Below, piece by piece: positions 55,501 through 62,245 of a stretch of DNA of 64,000 bases. The stretch comes from Nannocystis pusilla (GTDB lineage Bacteria; Myxococcota_A; Polyangia; Nannocystales; Nannocystaceae). Position numbers and translations under genes: made by a program. Every line of letters begins with the position of its first letter. The stretch's first letter is position 1. The DNA lies in the NCBI RefSeq assembly GCF_020073745.1, contig NZ_JAIRAU010000001.1:992001-1056000 (forward strand), written 5' to 3'. The notes below the pieces were generated by a model. The model had not been told where the DNA came from and did no database searches. It saw nothing but the letters and a program-made list of their open reading frames with translations.

Positions 55501-55844
55501 AGGTGCTGGGCACGCTGTGCGATCAGGTGCTCGGCGGGTCGCTCGACTACGTGACGCGGGCGCAGGGCGGGCTGGCGGTGGCGGGGGCGCTGCGTCACTG
55601 GCCCAACGTGACGCGCATCGACCGGTTCCGCCGCTTCGTCGCCGAGCTGCATCAGTTCCGCGACACCTTCACCACCAGCCGCTGGTTCGACACGCACAAG
55701 ATCCTGATCCTGGAGGCTGTCGTCGACAGCCTGGCGGACAGCCGCACCCGCCACAGCGACCGCGTGCAGGGCTTCCTCGACCAGGAGGAGCACGCCCTGC
55801 GCCGGCGCATCGTCACCGACTGGAGCGCAGTATGTGGACGCTAG
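52557..55844 (+). CDS. Large helical partner of the FtsH/MoxR system
   Basis: 1095 residues from GTG 52557. The N-terminal half is mixed with beta segments (VTPLRESTATRWQVWRERT, GDVAVYGRDGNSPLWVAWSF, VTIVEVDEQPLQRWIDYV). A charged Lys/Ala/Pro linker (about 440-470) leads to a long alpha-solenoid of repeat helices (RTLERRVIAGGCDEPEVWRELGEVKALLGDGDEAADCLEMALLHGG, TPR-like) to the end. No catalytic motif. It overlaps the MoxR gene by 13 bp. Such large helical proteins probably form the scaffold or sensor of the system. Confidence 0.7.
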   Translation: MRFCLLLTGTASDGAALAVLVEAAPWLAERTWSVMLDLSGPGSAIACEALDAVLADRLLPRGLPLATLVEQDETLVVTPLRESTATRWQVWRERTAPRLVEALRPRRIAGEPLVDEALFVMRSESPAPRLLLERLLLLGRADAQVVSFVDAAGAGSFAVKVKSPPIYLMMAARDGAGDVAVYGRDGNSPLWVAWSFEHPTPGPAVASLTRANQFALVDRDGAWLRTPAEWRVRAIHDAIAPALQATQVALRPVASEVRFQVPIRLAPAVISDPDLWLLTPEQLLELEPLIEASTSDELSRLTVARLTGAEGTVYLLRERVRPGAARMAARVSDTLGVPGYSQVAGADNLYVPTGRRLLPVLRRDDLRALLGLERAHTVVITEDRDGPRVVTIVEVDEQPLQRWIDYVATDRRLELDKLLERSVFEFPEVTIEWPKEARQPAPKKAERREAPVKRAAPSKPVVQEEAASTIDADAAAQLRALREQVRTLERRVIAGGCDEPEVWRELGEVKALLGDGDEAADCLEMALLHGGPPYDATLAQRLMAATRGSESDDALMEWVVADRRTPAEASRLGASLVARVATQRPPADEVMQLALPIFADPRLPVSRRLAWAVLAGWHHHARDRLGVTRAKEAILGGINERGLSELHDLPRFVRHALAREGEDASDEAPESRDDRLQQGQLIALEAMWHEAAHAGLPEMDASANFLRLIFAVGFARLGARSLAQELIAPIELEIDVHEVANRALFRLYMARLAHESSGGSAEVWAAEVARIAGGVREARAQQAVVWLQKRSMWLRTTPEEEALAGRTTRFKLPPGVDVGGLAEVVAREVSHGSRTFDYLIAEAVDVCVRRALASGSDAVVAEVLASAEPGLGNIQILSHRAEAVAACIHGAASLGDDAMLGRLLEALVNIARSDKLGSARELVRATQRGLTALRRFGGLEPARALLEALSRVHAYTSSDQISLLATVATGFVQIGEERVADEVLGTLCDQVLGGSLDYVTRAQGGLAVAGALRHWPNVTRIDRFRRFVAELHQFRDTFTTSRWFDTHKILILEAVVDSLADSRTRHSDRVQGFLDQEEHALRRRIVTDWSAVCGR
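52711..52726. repeat. CTGTCC-TCGC-GGACAG palindrome inside the large partner gene
   Basis: A 6-bp perfect stem with a 4-nt loop, coding AVLADR in frame. Another member of the dispersed palindrome set. Confidence 0.55.
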
Positions 55845-56824
55845 AGGAGCTCGAGCCCGAGATCGACGACATCCGCGCGCGGATCCAGCAGCACCGCCGG
55901 GGCCTGAAGGAGTACTTCGTGGCCCGCGACGAGGAGATCGATCTGGCGATCCTGTGCGCGGTGGCCCAGGAGCCGCTCCTGCTGGTGGGGCCGCCGGGGA
56001 CGGCGAAGAGCGACCTGGTGGTCAAGCTGACGGAGAGCCTCGGCCTCGGCGCCGGCGATTACTTCGAATACATGCTGACGAAGTTCACCGAGCCGAGCGA
56101 GATCCTCGGGCCGATCGACATCGCGGTGCTCAAGGAGGGGCGCTACCTCCGGCGCACGCGCGGGCTGCTGCCCGACTGCCGGGTGGCGTTCCTCGACGAA
56201 ATTTTCAAGTCGAACTCGGCGATCCTCAACACGCTGCTGACGATCCTCAACGAGCGCAAGTTCTATCAGGACGGGCAGCCGACGCCGGTGCGCCTGGTGA
56301 TGTTGTTCGCGGCGACGAACGACATCCCCGACCAGAGCGAGCTCGAGGCGATGGCCGACCGCTTCATCCTCAAGGTGGAGACGCGACCGGTGAAGGACCG
56401 CCACTTCGCGGAGCTGATCGACGCGGGGGTGATGAACGAGTCGTACCGCGCGAGCGGACACAAGCCGTGGACCCGCGGGGCGGCGTCGCTCGACGATTTC
56501 TTGAAGCTGAAGCGCTTCATGGACCTGAGCTTCGGGCTCGGGCGCGAGCCGGGTCGCGACCGCGAGCAGTGGTTCCCGCGCCCGGTGTTCGCGGAGATGC
56601 GGCGGATCGTGCGGGCGCTCGAGACCGAGGACAAGGTGCTGGTCAGCGATCGCAAGCTGGTCAAACTCTACAAGGTGATCCGCACGCAGGCGTTCCTGAA
56701 CCACGGGGGGGCGGTGCAGACGCAGGACCTGGGGCTGCTCGCGTACGTGGGCAACCGTCGCGACGAGCTGCCGGTGGTGGCGAGCAAGGTCAAGGCGCTG
56801 CTGGGCCTCGGCACGGGCGGGTGA
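55832..56824 (+). CDS. MoxR-family AAA+ ATPase
   Basis: 330 residues from ATG 55832. Walker A GPPGTAKSDL, Walker B VAFLDEIFKSN, the sensor ATNDIP and the arginine-rich ADRFILKV region are all present, with EPSEILGPIDI and the late DRKLVKLYKVIRTQAFL. MoxR proteins act as chaperones that load or activate partners together with vWA proteins. It overlaps the previous gene by 13 bp and the following vWA gene by 1 bp (TGATG), so co-expression is tight. Confidence 0.93.
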   Translation: MWTLEELEPEIDDIRARIQQHRRGLKEYFVARDEEIDLAILCAVAQEPLLLVGPPGTAKSDLVVKLTESLGLGAGDYFEYMLTKFTEPSEILGPIDIAVLKEGRYLRRTRGLLPDCRVAFLDEIFKSNSAILNTLLTILNERKFYQDGQPTPVRLVMLFAATNDIPDQSELEAMADRFILKVETRPVKDRHFAELIDAGVMNESYRASGHKPWTRGAASLDDFLKLKRFMDLSFGLGREPGRDREQWFPRPVFAEMRRIVRALETEDKVLVSDRKLVKLYKVIRTQAFLNHGGAVQTQDLGLLAYVGNRRDELPVVASKVKALLGLGTGG

Positions 56825-58248
56825 TGGCACGGCGACTGAGCCGCGAGGAGCTGCTGCCGGCGCTGAAGGCGTGGGCGTACGTCAGCGGCTACGGCGGGCC
56901 GCTGGCCGAGTCGCTGCCGGTGGCGCTGGGGTGGCTGCGCGCGCTGTGGGAGGAGGGCTTCGACGCGCTGCCGCTCGACCTCGTGCACGACCTCGGGACG
57001 CTGCTGGTCGAGGGGCGCTCGTTCGCGTTCGCGTCGAGCCGCGACCTGGCCGACTGGCCGGAGGACGAGCGCGCGCAACGGCTCGAGTACGAGGATCGCG
57101 TGCTCGGGCGGTGGATCCTCGACCCGAGCGTGGGCGACGCGCACGTGGCGATCTCGGGGCTGTCGGGCGAGCTGCGGCCGCGGGCGCTGGCGCACGCGAT
57201 CGGGCTGGCCCTCGGGACAGCTTCGCGGGCGACCGAGCTCGATGCCGGCAACCCGGCGATCCTGCGCTCGTCGTGGCGCGAGGCGCTGGCGCTGTTCGGG
57301 CTGTGGCCGGCGCGGCACGGGGCGTGGGAGGAGCCGCCGGTCGAGGCGAGCTGGCGAGCGTGGGCGCTGGCGATCCGGGCGGCGATCGTGGGGCGGCTCG
57401 GCGAGGGGAAGTTGTTCTCGGCGGAGGACCTGTGGGAGCTGGCGCACCTGGCCGACCTGCCCAACGAGTCGAGCCGGCTGGCGCTGCGTGAGCTGCACGC
57501 GGCGACGGCGGCGATCGGCGGGGTGAGCCCGGGCGTGGCGATGACGGTGCGCCGCAAGGCGCAGGAGGTGGCGGTCGACGAGGAGGACGCGAGCCACTAC
57601 CCGGCCGGCGGCTTCGATGCGCTCAGCACCCGCGGGCGCTTCGAGAACCTGGTGCGCAGCGAGGTGGCGTATGTCGATGCCGGGCGCGAGGAGCTGGGGG
57701 CGATCGATCTGTTCGACGTCCGCTTCGCGCAGGGCGAGCTGCTGTTCTACACCCGCGACGAGAGCCCGCTGTTCGACCAGCGCCGCCGCGTGACGGTGGT
57801 GGTCGAGCGGCCGCTCGACCAGCGCCACAAACACCCGGAGCTGGCGGCGCAGACGCTGGTGCTGGTCGACGCGGCGACGCTGCGCCTGCAGGCCGACATG
57901 ATGCAGGTGTTCGGACCGTCGGGGGCGGAGCTGCACCTGCGCTGGCGCACGAACGGGAAGGCGGACGCGGAGGCGGCGGAGGAGGAGGCGCGGCTGATGG
58001 CGATGACGCTGGCCGACGAGCTGGCGCACCGCCGGGTGACGCTCGGGACGATGAGCGAATGGGCGGAGGCTCCGCCGCGCGGGATGGTGGTGTTCGCGGC
58101 GCACCAGGAGGACCCGCGCGCAGGTGCGCGGGTGTGGGTGCGCGTCGGCGAGCCGCGCTGGGCGCTGGGCGAGGAGAGCTTCGCGGTCGGGGAGCCCGGC
58201 GGGCTGCGAGCGCTGCTCGACGCGCTGTTGCTGCGGCTGTTCGCGTGA
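56824..58248 (+). CDS. vWA-like partner of the MoxR ATPase
   Basis: 474 residues. The N-terminal 320 residues are helical (LAESLPVALGWLRALWEEGF, LRELHAATAAIGG), with conserved W/E. The C-terminal 150 residues look like a vWA fold with a degenerate MIDAS (LLFYTRDESPLFDQRRRVTVVVERP), then LVLVDAATLRLQADMMQ and TLADELAHRRVTLGTMSEWA. Metal binding is uncertain because the DxSxS is not intact. It starts on the TGA of MoxR. Assignment as the vWA component rests on order and weak motifs. Confidence 0.6.
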   Translation: MARRLSREELLPALKAWAYVSGYGGPLAESLPVALGWLRALWEEGFDALPLDLVHDLGTLLVEGRSFAFASSRDLADWPEDERAQRLEYEDRVLGRWILDPSVGDAHVAISGLSGELRPRALAHAIGLALGTASRATELDAGNPAILRSSWREALALFGLWPARHGAWEEPPVEASWRAWALAIRAAIVGRLGEGKLFSAEDLWELAHLADLPNESSRLALRELHAATAAIGGVSPGVAMTVRRKAQEVAVDEEDASHYPAGGFDALSTRGRFENLVRSEVAYVDAGREELGAIDLFDVRFAQGELLFYTRDESPLFDQRRRVTVVVERPLDQRHKHPELAAQTLVLVDAATLRLQADMMQVFGPSGAELHLRWRTNGKADAEAAEEEARLMAMTLADELAHRRVTLGTMSEWAEAPPRGMVVFAAHQEDPRAGARVWVRVGEPRWALGEESFAVGEPGGLRALLDALLLRLFA

Positions 58249-58309
58249 GGGCGTGATGGGGATCGATCAGACCAGTCGGAGTACCGGGTTCATCTCCTGA
58301 TCGTCGAGG

Positions 58310-58325
58310 CCACCATGCACGGTGG
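58310..58325. terminator. Small hairpin between convergent operon ends
   Basis: CCACC-ATGCAC-GGTGG after the vWA-like gene; no T-run. Low confidence as a terminator. Confidence 0.3.
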
Positions 58326-58377
58326 ATCGGCGCCGGCACTCATGATGCGGCGATGTGGCGTGTACGGGAGGGGCCGC

Positions 58378-59367
58378 TCACGCGTCGCCGCAGGCTTCGT
58401 CGCAGGTGTCCTGGATCAGGCTGGGCACGAGCTGGACGGTGACGTCGGTGAGGCGCCAGTGGAGGGCGCGCGCGAGGGCGCCGACCTGTTCGATGCGCCG
58501 GAGCGGGGTGGACTCGTCGACGGGGACGACGAAGACCTCGCCGATGAACACGTGGCCGTGCTCGCGCAGGCGCACCGAGACGTCGCGGACCCAGGGGAGG
58601 GCGAGCACGGCGGCGGCGAGGCGCTCGGGCAGCGGGTCGTCGCACTGGCAGGCGACGTCGCGCGGGCGGCGGTCCATGAGGTCGCCGAAAGCGGCGATGA
58701 GGTTGCGGGCGCCGTCGCGGGTGATGTCGACGGCGATGGCACAGGCGGCCGCGGCGTCGGCCCACCACAGGCCGACGCCGATGCCGAGGACGCCGAGGAC
58801 GCCGGCGAGGCCGGTCATCCAGTCGGCCTTGTTCATGAGGGCGTCGGTGTAGAGCGCCTTGTCGTGGAGGTCGTGGGCGAGCCGCAGCTTGATCCGCCCG
58901 AGGATGACGGTCGGCGCGGCGCTCCACACGAGGGCGGCGAGCATCAGCCAGCCGAGCCAGAGGTCGCGGCCGAACACGGTGACGCTGCCGATCGTCGGCC
59001 GCTCGGCGCGGAAGAGGGTGTAGAGGCTCTCGCCGAGCAGGTAGGTGCCGAAGCCGAGCAGGGCGACGGCGGCGACGAGGAAGGCGATGGTGACGGCGCG
59101 GTGGTAGCCGTAGCGGTAGGCGTCGGTGGCCTCGCGCCGGCGCAGGTGCGAGGCCGCCAGCACGGCGATCGGCGGGACCATGCCGAGCATGTCGTCGATC
59201 CACACGGTCTTCATCGCCTGCGACTGTCCCATCACGACGGCGGTGAAGGCGATCGCGCTGGCGAAGAAGAACAGCGAGACCACCTCGACCCGCACGGCGC
59301 TGCGCATCGCCGGCTCCTTGGCGCACGGGAGCTCGTGCGCGGGGGTGTGGCCCCACCGCTCGCTCAC
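58378..59367 (-). CDS. Cation diffusion facilitator (CDF) family transporter
   Basis: 329 residues from GTG 59367. Five to six membrane helices (VVSLFFFASAIAFTAVVM, AVTIAFLVAAVALLGFGTYLL, LWLGWLMLAALVWSAAPTVIL) with the family's DALMNKADWMTGL region in place of the usual HxxxD zinc-site sequence; the second pair is altered, so metal specificity may differ. A cytoplasmic C-terminal domain follows (VRLREHGHVFIGEVFVVP). CDF transporters export Zn, Fe, Mn or Co. The start is set by the GTGA overlap with the upstream gene. Confidence 0.8.
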   Translation of the reverse strand: MSERWGHTPAHELPCAKEPAMRSAVRVEVVSLFFFASAIAFTAVVMGQSQAMKTVWIDDMLGMVPPIAVLAASHLRRREATDAYRYGYHRAVTIAFLVAAVALLGFGTYLLGESLYTLFRAERPTIGSVTVFGRDLWLGWLMLAALVWSAAPTVILGRIKLRLAHDLHDKALYTDALMNKADWMTGLAGVLGVLGIGVGLWWADAAAACAIAVDITRDGARNLIAAFGDLMDRRPRDVACQCDDPLPERLAAAVLALPWVRDVSVRLREHGHVFIGEVFVVPVDESTPLRRIEQVGALARALHWRLTDVTVQLVPSLIQDTCDEACGDA

Positions 59368-59966
59368 GGGTCGCCGCACTCCGCGGCGCCGCGCGCGAGG
59401 GCGCCGGCGAGGTCGGCCCCGGCGAGGAACGCCTCGAGCTGCATGGTCCACGCGTTCTCGCCGGGCGGGACGGCCAGCACGTGCTCGCCGGCGCCGTCCT
59501 CGTGGTAGGGGCGGGTGAAGCCGACGCGGTCGCTCCACGGGTTGTCCTCGACCAGGCCGCCGATCACGAGGTCGAGCTCGAAGCGCTGCAGGGCGGCGAG
59601 CAGGCGGGTCTCTCCGCCTGTCTCGAAGGACATGTCGATGCCGCGGGCGCGCGCGAACCGGCGGAGCAGCGCGACTTCGGCGCCGGCGAGCCGGCCGTCG
59701 CGCTCGCAGGCCCACGGCGCCTGGAGGACGACGCCGACGCGGGCGCCGTCGGCGGCGACGTGGGCCGCGGTGCCCTGGGGGTCGCGCGGGAGGCCGCAGG
59801 CGACGCCGAGCACGAGCGCCGCGATCGCGGTGGGGCGGGCCGGGCTCGTCCGAGCTCGCTGGGTCGATCGCTCATCGCCGACGCGGGGCTCCGCCGCGGT
59901 CGCGCGGGGCGAGCATGATCGCGGCGCGCGCCGGCGCGGCTCAGGCGTTGACGATCTCGCCGCCAT
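59364..59966 (-). CDS. Periplasmic solute-binding-like lipoprotein
   Basis: The clear part (about residues 50-200) has a lipobox LGVAC followed by a family-3-like solute-binding fold: GARVGVVLQAPWACER, LRRFARARGIDMSFETGGETRLLAALQRFELDLVIGGLVEDNPWSDRVGFTRPYHED. It is shorter than a full binding protein (one lobe mostly), perhaps a truncated or accessory form. The start is uncertain: the only in-frame ATG is at 59966, giving a long basic N-terminal part that overlaps the SDR gene by 26 bp; the true start may be an unrecognised codon near the signal. It is coupled to the CDF gene by GTGA. Confidence 0.55.
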   Translation of the reverse strand: MAARSSTPEPRRRAPRSCSPRATAAEPRVGDERSTQRARTSPARPTAIAALVLGVACGLPRDPQGTAAHVAADGARVGVVLQAPWACERDGRLAGAEVALLRRFARARGIDMSFETGGETRLLAALQRFELDLVIGGLVEDNPWSDRVGFTRPYHEDGAGEHVLAVPPGENAWTMQLEAFLAGADLAGALARGAAECGDP

Positions 59967-60822
59967 TCGGGTGGAGCACCTGGCCGGTCATGTAGGAGGC
60001 GTCGGCGCTGGCGAGGAAGACGAAGCAGGTGGCGACCTCCTCGGGCTCGCCGGCGCGGCCGAGCGGGGTGTCGCTGCCGAAGGTGGCGACTTTCTCGCGG
60101 TCGAAGGTGGAGGGGATCAGGGGGGTCCAGATCGGGCCGGGGGCGACGGCATTGACGCGGATGCCGTCGCCGGCGAGGTTGGCCGCGAGCGAGCGGGTGA
60201 AGGCGACGATCGCCCCCTTGGTGGCGCTGTAGTCGAGCAGGGCCTGGCTGCCGCGGTAGGCGGTGACGGAGGTGGTGTTGACGATGGTGGCGCCGTCCTG
60301 CTCGCGCAGGTGCGGCAGCGCGGCCTGGGTGAGGAAGAACATCGAGAAGATGTTGGTGCGGAAGGTGCGGACGAGCTGGTCCTCGTCGATGTCCTCCAGC
60401 GACTTCTGCGGGTGCTGTTCGGCGGCGTTGTTGACGAGGATGTCGAGCCGGCCGAAGCGGTCGACGACCTTGCGCACGACGTCGTCGCAGAACTTCTTGT
60501 CGCCGAGGTCGCCGCGCAGGGCGAGGCAGGCGCGGCCCTCTTTCTCGACCTGGGCGACGGTCTCGCGCGCGTCGGCGTCCTCGCTGAGATAGACGATGGC
60601 GATGTCGGCGCCCTCGCGGGCGAACAGCACGGCGGTGGCGCGACCGATGCCGCTGTCGCCCCCGCTGATCAAAGCGACCCGCCCGGCGAGCTTGTCGCTG
60701 CCGCGATACTCGGGCCGGCGATAACGCGGACGCGGGGCCATCTTCTCCTCGTGTCCGGGCGGCTTCTGCGTCTGCGCGGGCCGCTGTTCGCTCTTCTCGT
60801 CGCGCTTGGAGGCGTTTCCCAT
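59941..60822 (-). CDS. General-stress-type short-chain dehydrogenase (YghA/YdaD-like)
   Basis: 293 residues. A basic N-terminal tail of about 40 residues typical of this subfamily (MAPRPRYRRPEYRGSDKLAG) precedes the SDR core: TGxxxGxG-type SGGDSGIGRATA, VNNAAEQ, catalytic Ser in NTTSVTAYRG, YSATKGA with Tyr and Lys, and VAPGPIWTPLIP. Such enzymes are stress-induced and often linked to glycerol or aldehyde metabolism. It is upstream of the binding-protein gene on the same strand, with overlapping ends. Confidence 0.9.
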   Translation of the reverse strand: MGNASKRDEKSEQRPAQTQKPPGHEEKMAPRPRYRRPEYRGSDKLAGRVALISGGDSGIGRATAVLFAREGADIAIVYLSEDADARETVAQVEKEGRACLALRGDLGDKKFCDDVVRKVVDRFGRLDILVNNAAEQHPQKSLEDIDEDQLVRTFRTNIFSMFFLTQAALPHLREQDGATIVNTTSVTAYRGSQALLDYSATKGAIVAFTRSLAANLAGDGIRVNAVAPGPIWTPLIPSTFDREKVATFGSDTPLGRAGEPEEVATCFVFLASADASYMTGQVLHPNGGEIVNA

Positions 60823-61182
60823 GGCCCGGGGCTCTTGGCACGCGCGGCCTCGCTGTCAATGCGCAGACCAGGAGGCGAGCGCGCGAGCGGTCGATGCCGG
60901 CAGGGCTCGCTGTGACAGCGAAGGACGCGCAAATGGCGCGAATGCGCGCGGGCATTCGTGGCAGGCGTGACGGACGAGCAGAGGGGCGCGGGTTACACTC
61001 GCGCCCGTGAAGGGCACCCTGGGCGACAATCACGGGGTTGGCGAGGCCGCTCGGATCACCGACGCGACCGCGATGCAGCGCCGTCACGTCACCCACGACG
61101 ACTCGATCTGGCGCGGCCGCCGGTCCGCGTGGACGAGCATCCGTCTGACCGGCGAGCCGCTGCTCACCCTGATGCGGGCCGG
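60823..61182. other. Intergenic region with a leaderless promoter candidate
   Basis: A 360-bp gap between divergent genes. TACACT at 60994-60999 lies exactly 7 nt before a GTG that opens a 60-codon frame (61007-61189). The rest shows no gene. An inverted pair GCGCG/CGCGC occurs but nothing decisive. Confidence 0.4.
60994..60999 (+). promoter_or_regulatory. Candidate -10 box TACACT
   Basis: TACACT 7 nt upstream of GTG 61007, the same spacing as at 38259. A leaderless transcript would start at the GTG. Confidence 0.4.
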
Positions 61183-61189
61183 ATGGTGA
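61007..61189 (+). CDS. Possible 60-residue leaderless peptide upstream of a methyltransferase gene
   Basis: GTG 61007 opens a frame of 60 codons with VKGTLGDNHGVGEAARITDAT, then ATAMQRRHVTHDDSIWRG and LLTLMRAGW, and its TGA overlaps the next ATG (ATGGTGA). Placement after a -10-like box and overlapping the next gene favours a real leader peptide; composition is like coding but without a family. Confidence 0.3.
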   Translation: MKGTLGDNHGVGEAARITDATAMQRRHVTHDDSIWRGRRSAWTSIRLTGEPLLTLMRAGW

Positions 61190-61977
61190 AGGCGTCGATG
61201 CGTGTGAACCGCCGCCTCACCCTGCTCGCCCTGCTCGCCGCTTCGACCGCCGTCGTCGGCTTGTACGCCGCTCGCCCCGGAGCGCACGATCCCGACGTCC
61301 ATACATGCAACTTGTGTGGCCTCACGGGCCGGTTCGACGCCGCCGGTGGCCGTCCTGGCGCTGCTTGCCCGCGCTGCAAGTCGCGCGAACGCCACCGTTT
61401 GCTGCTCCATTGGCTCGAGAACGAGACGACGCTGCCGGCGCGAGCGTTCGACGTCCTGCACTTCTCGCCGATGCCGGGCGAAAAGGACGCCTACCGCCGG
61501 CGCACCCGTTGGCGCTACCGCACCGCTGATTCTATCCGCGGCAGAGAAGACCTCTATCTCGACCTGACCTCGCTGCTGTTCCTCGACGACGCGACCTGGG
61601 ACCTTCTGATCGTCTACCACGTGCTCGAGCACATCGAGGACGACCGCGCCGCGATCGGCGAGATGTACCGCGTGCTCCGTCCGGGTGGCCTCGCCCTCGT
61701 GCAGGTCCCGCTCGAGCCCGGCCGCACGCACACCTACGAGGACCCGACGATCGTCGACCCGTACCAGCGACTCGCGCACTTCGGGCAGGGCGACCACGTA
61801 CGCATCTACGCGGCGCGCGACCTCAAGTCGCGGCTCGAAGCGGCCGGCTTCGTCGTCGAGCCCGCCGACCCACTCTCGCGCCTGCCGGCGTGGCTGGTCG
61901 CTCGTCACGGCCTGTCGACCGGCGCCGCCGAATCACTCGACGAGCGGATCTGGCTGGCGAAGAAGCCGCGCCGCTAG
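61183..61977 (+). CDS. Membrane-anchored SAM-dependent methyltransferase with zinc ribbon
   Basis: 264 residues from ATG 61183; ATG 61198 is the alternative. A signal anchor at about residues 12-28 (TLLALLAASTAVVGLYAA), then a four-Cys motif CNLCG ... CPRCKSRERHRLLLHWL as in sugar or lipid methyltransferases with a zinc ribbon. The methyltransferase core is FDVLHFSPMPGEK, DLYLDLTSLLF, then IVYHVLEHIEDDRAAIGEMYRVLRPGGLALVQVPL (methyltransf_11-like motif IV and post region). The substrate is unknown. Overlaps the preceding small frame by 7 bp. Confidence 0.8.
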   Translation: MVKASMRVNRRLTLLALLAASTAVVGLYAARPGAHDPDVHTCNLCGLTGRFDAAGGRPGAACPRCKSRERHRLLLHWLENETTLPARAFDVLHFSPMPGEKDAYRRRTRWRYRTADSIRGREDLYLDLTSLLFLDDATWDLLIVYHVLEHIEDDRAAIGEMYRVLRPGGLALVQVPLEPGRTHTYEDPTIVDPYQRLAHFGQGDHVRIYAARDLKSRLEAAGFVVEPADPLSRLPAWLVARHGLSTGAAESLDERIWLAKKPRR

Positions 61978-62004
61978 TCGCGGCCGTCAGGCGAGTCGAT
62001 GGAT

Positions 62005-62020
62005 ATGTCTCTCGAGACAT
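62005..62020. repeat. ATGTCT-CTCG-AGACAT palindrome after the methyltransferase gene
   Basis: A 6-bp perfect stem with a 4-nt loop in the gap between genes, a member of the dispersed palindrome set with one changed arm base. Confidence 0.55.
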
Positions 62021-62245
62021 GTCCCGAGGTTTCGATCTCGCCGGCCGGGGCGCGGGTCGCGAGATTGGAGGGCCGCTGCTCGGCGAATCGGTGAGACCGG
62101 CGGGCGCGATGATCGGCGAGGCGAGGGCGCGAAATTCGGCGCGGGTCCGGGGTGCATGCGCGCGAGGGGGCAGAGTGCGCTGGCGGCTCGGGCACGGCGC
62201 CGAGGCGCGGGCGGGGCCCAGGTGGTATCACCGCCAGCGAGCGAC

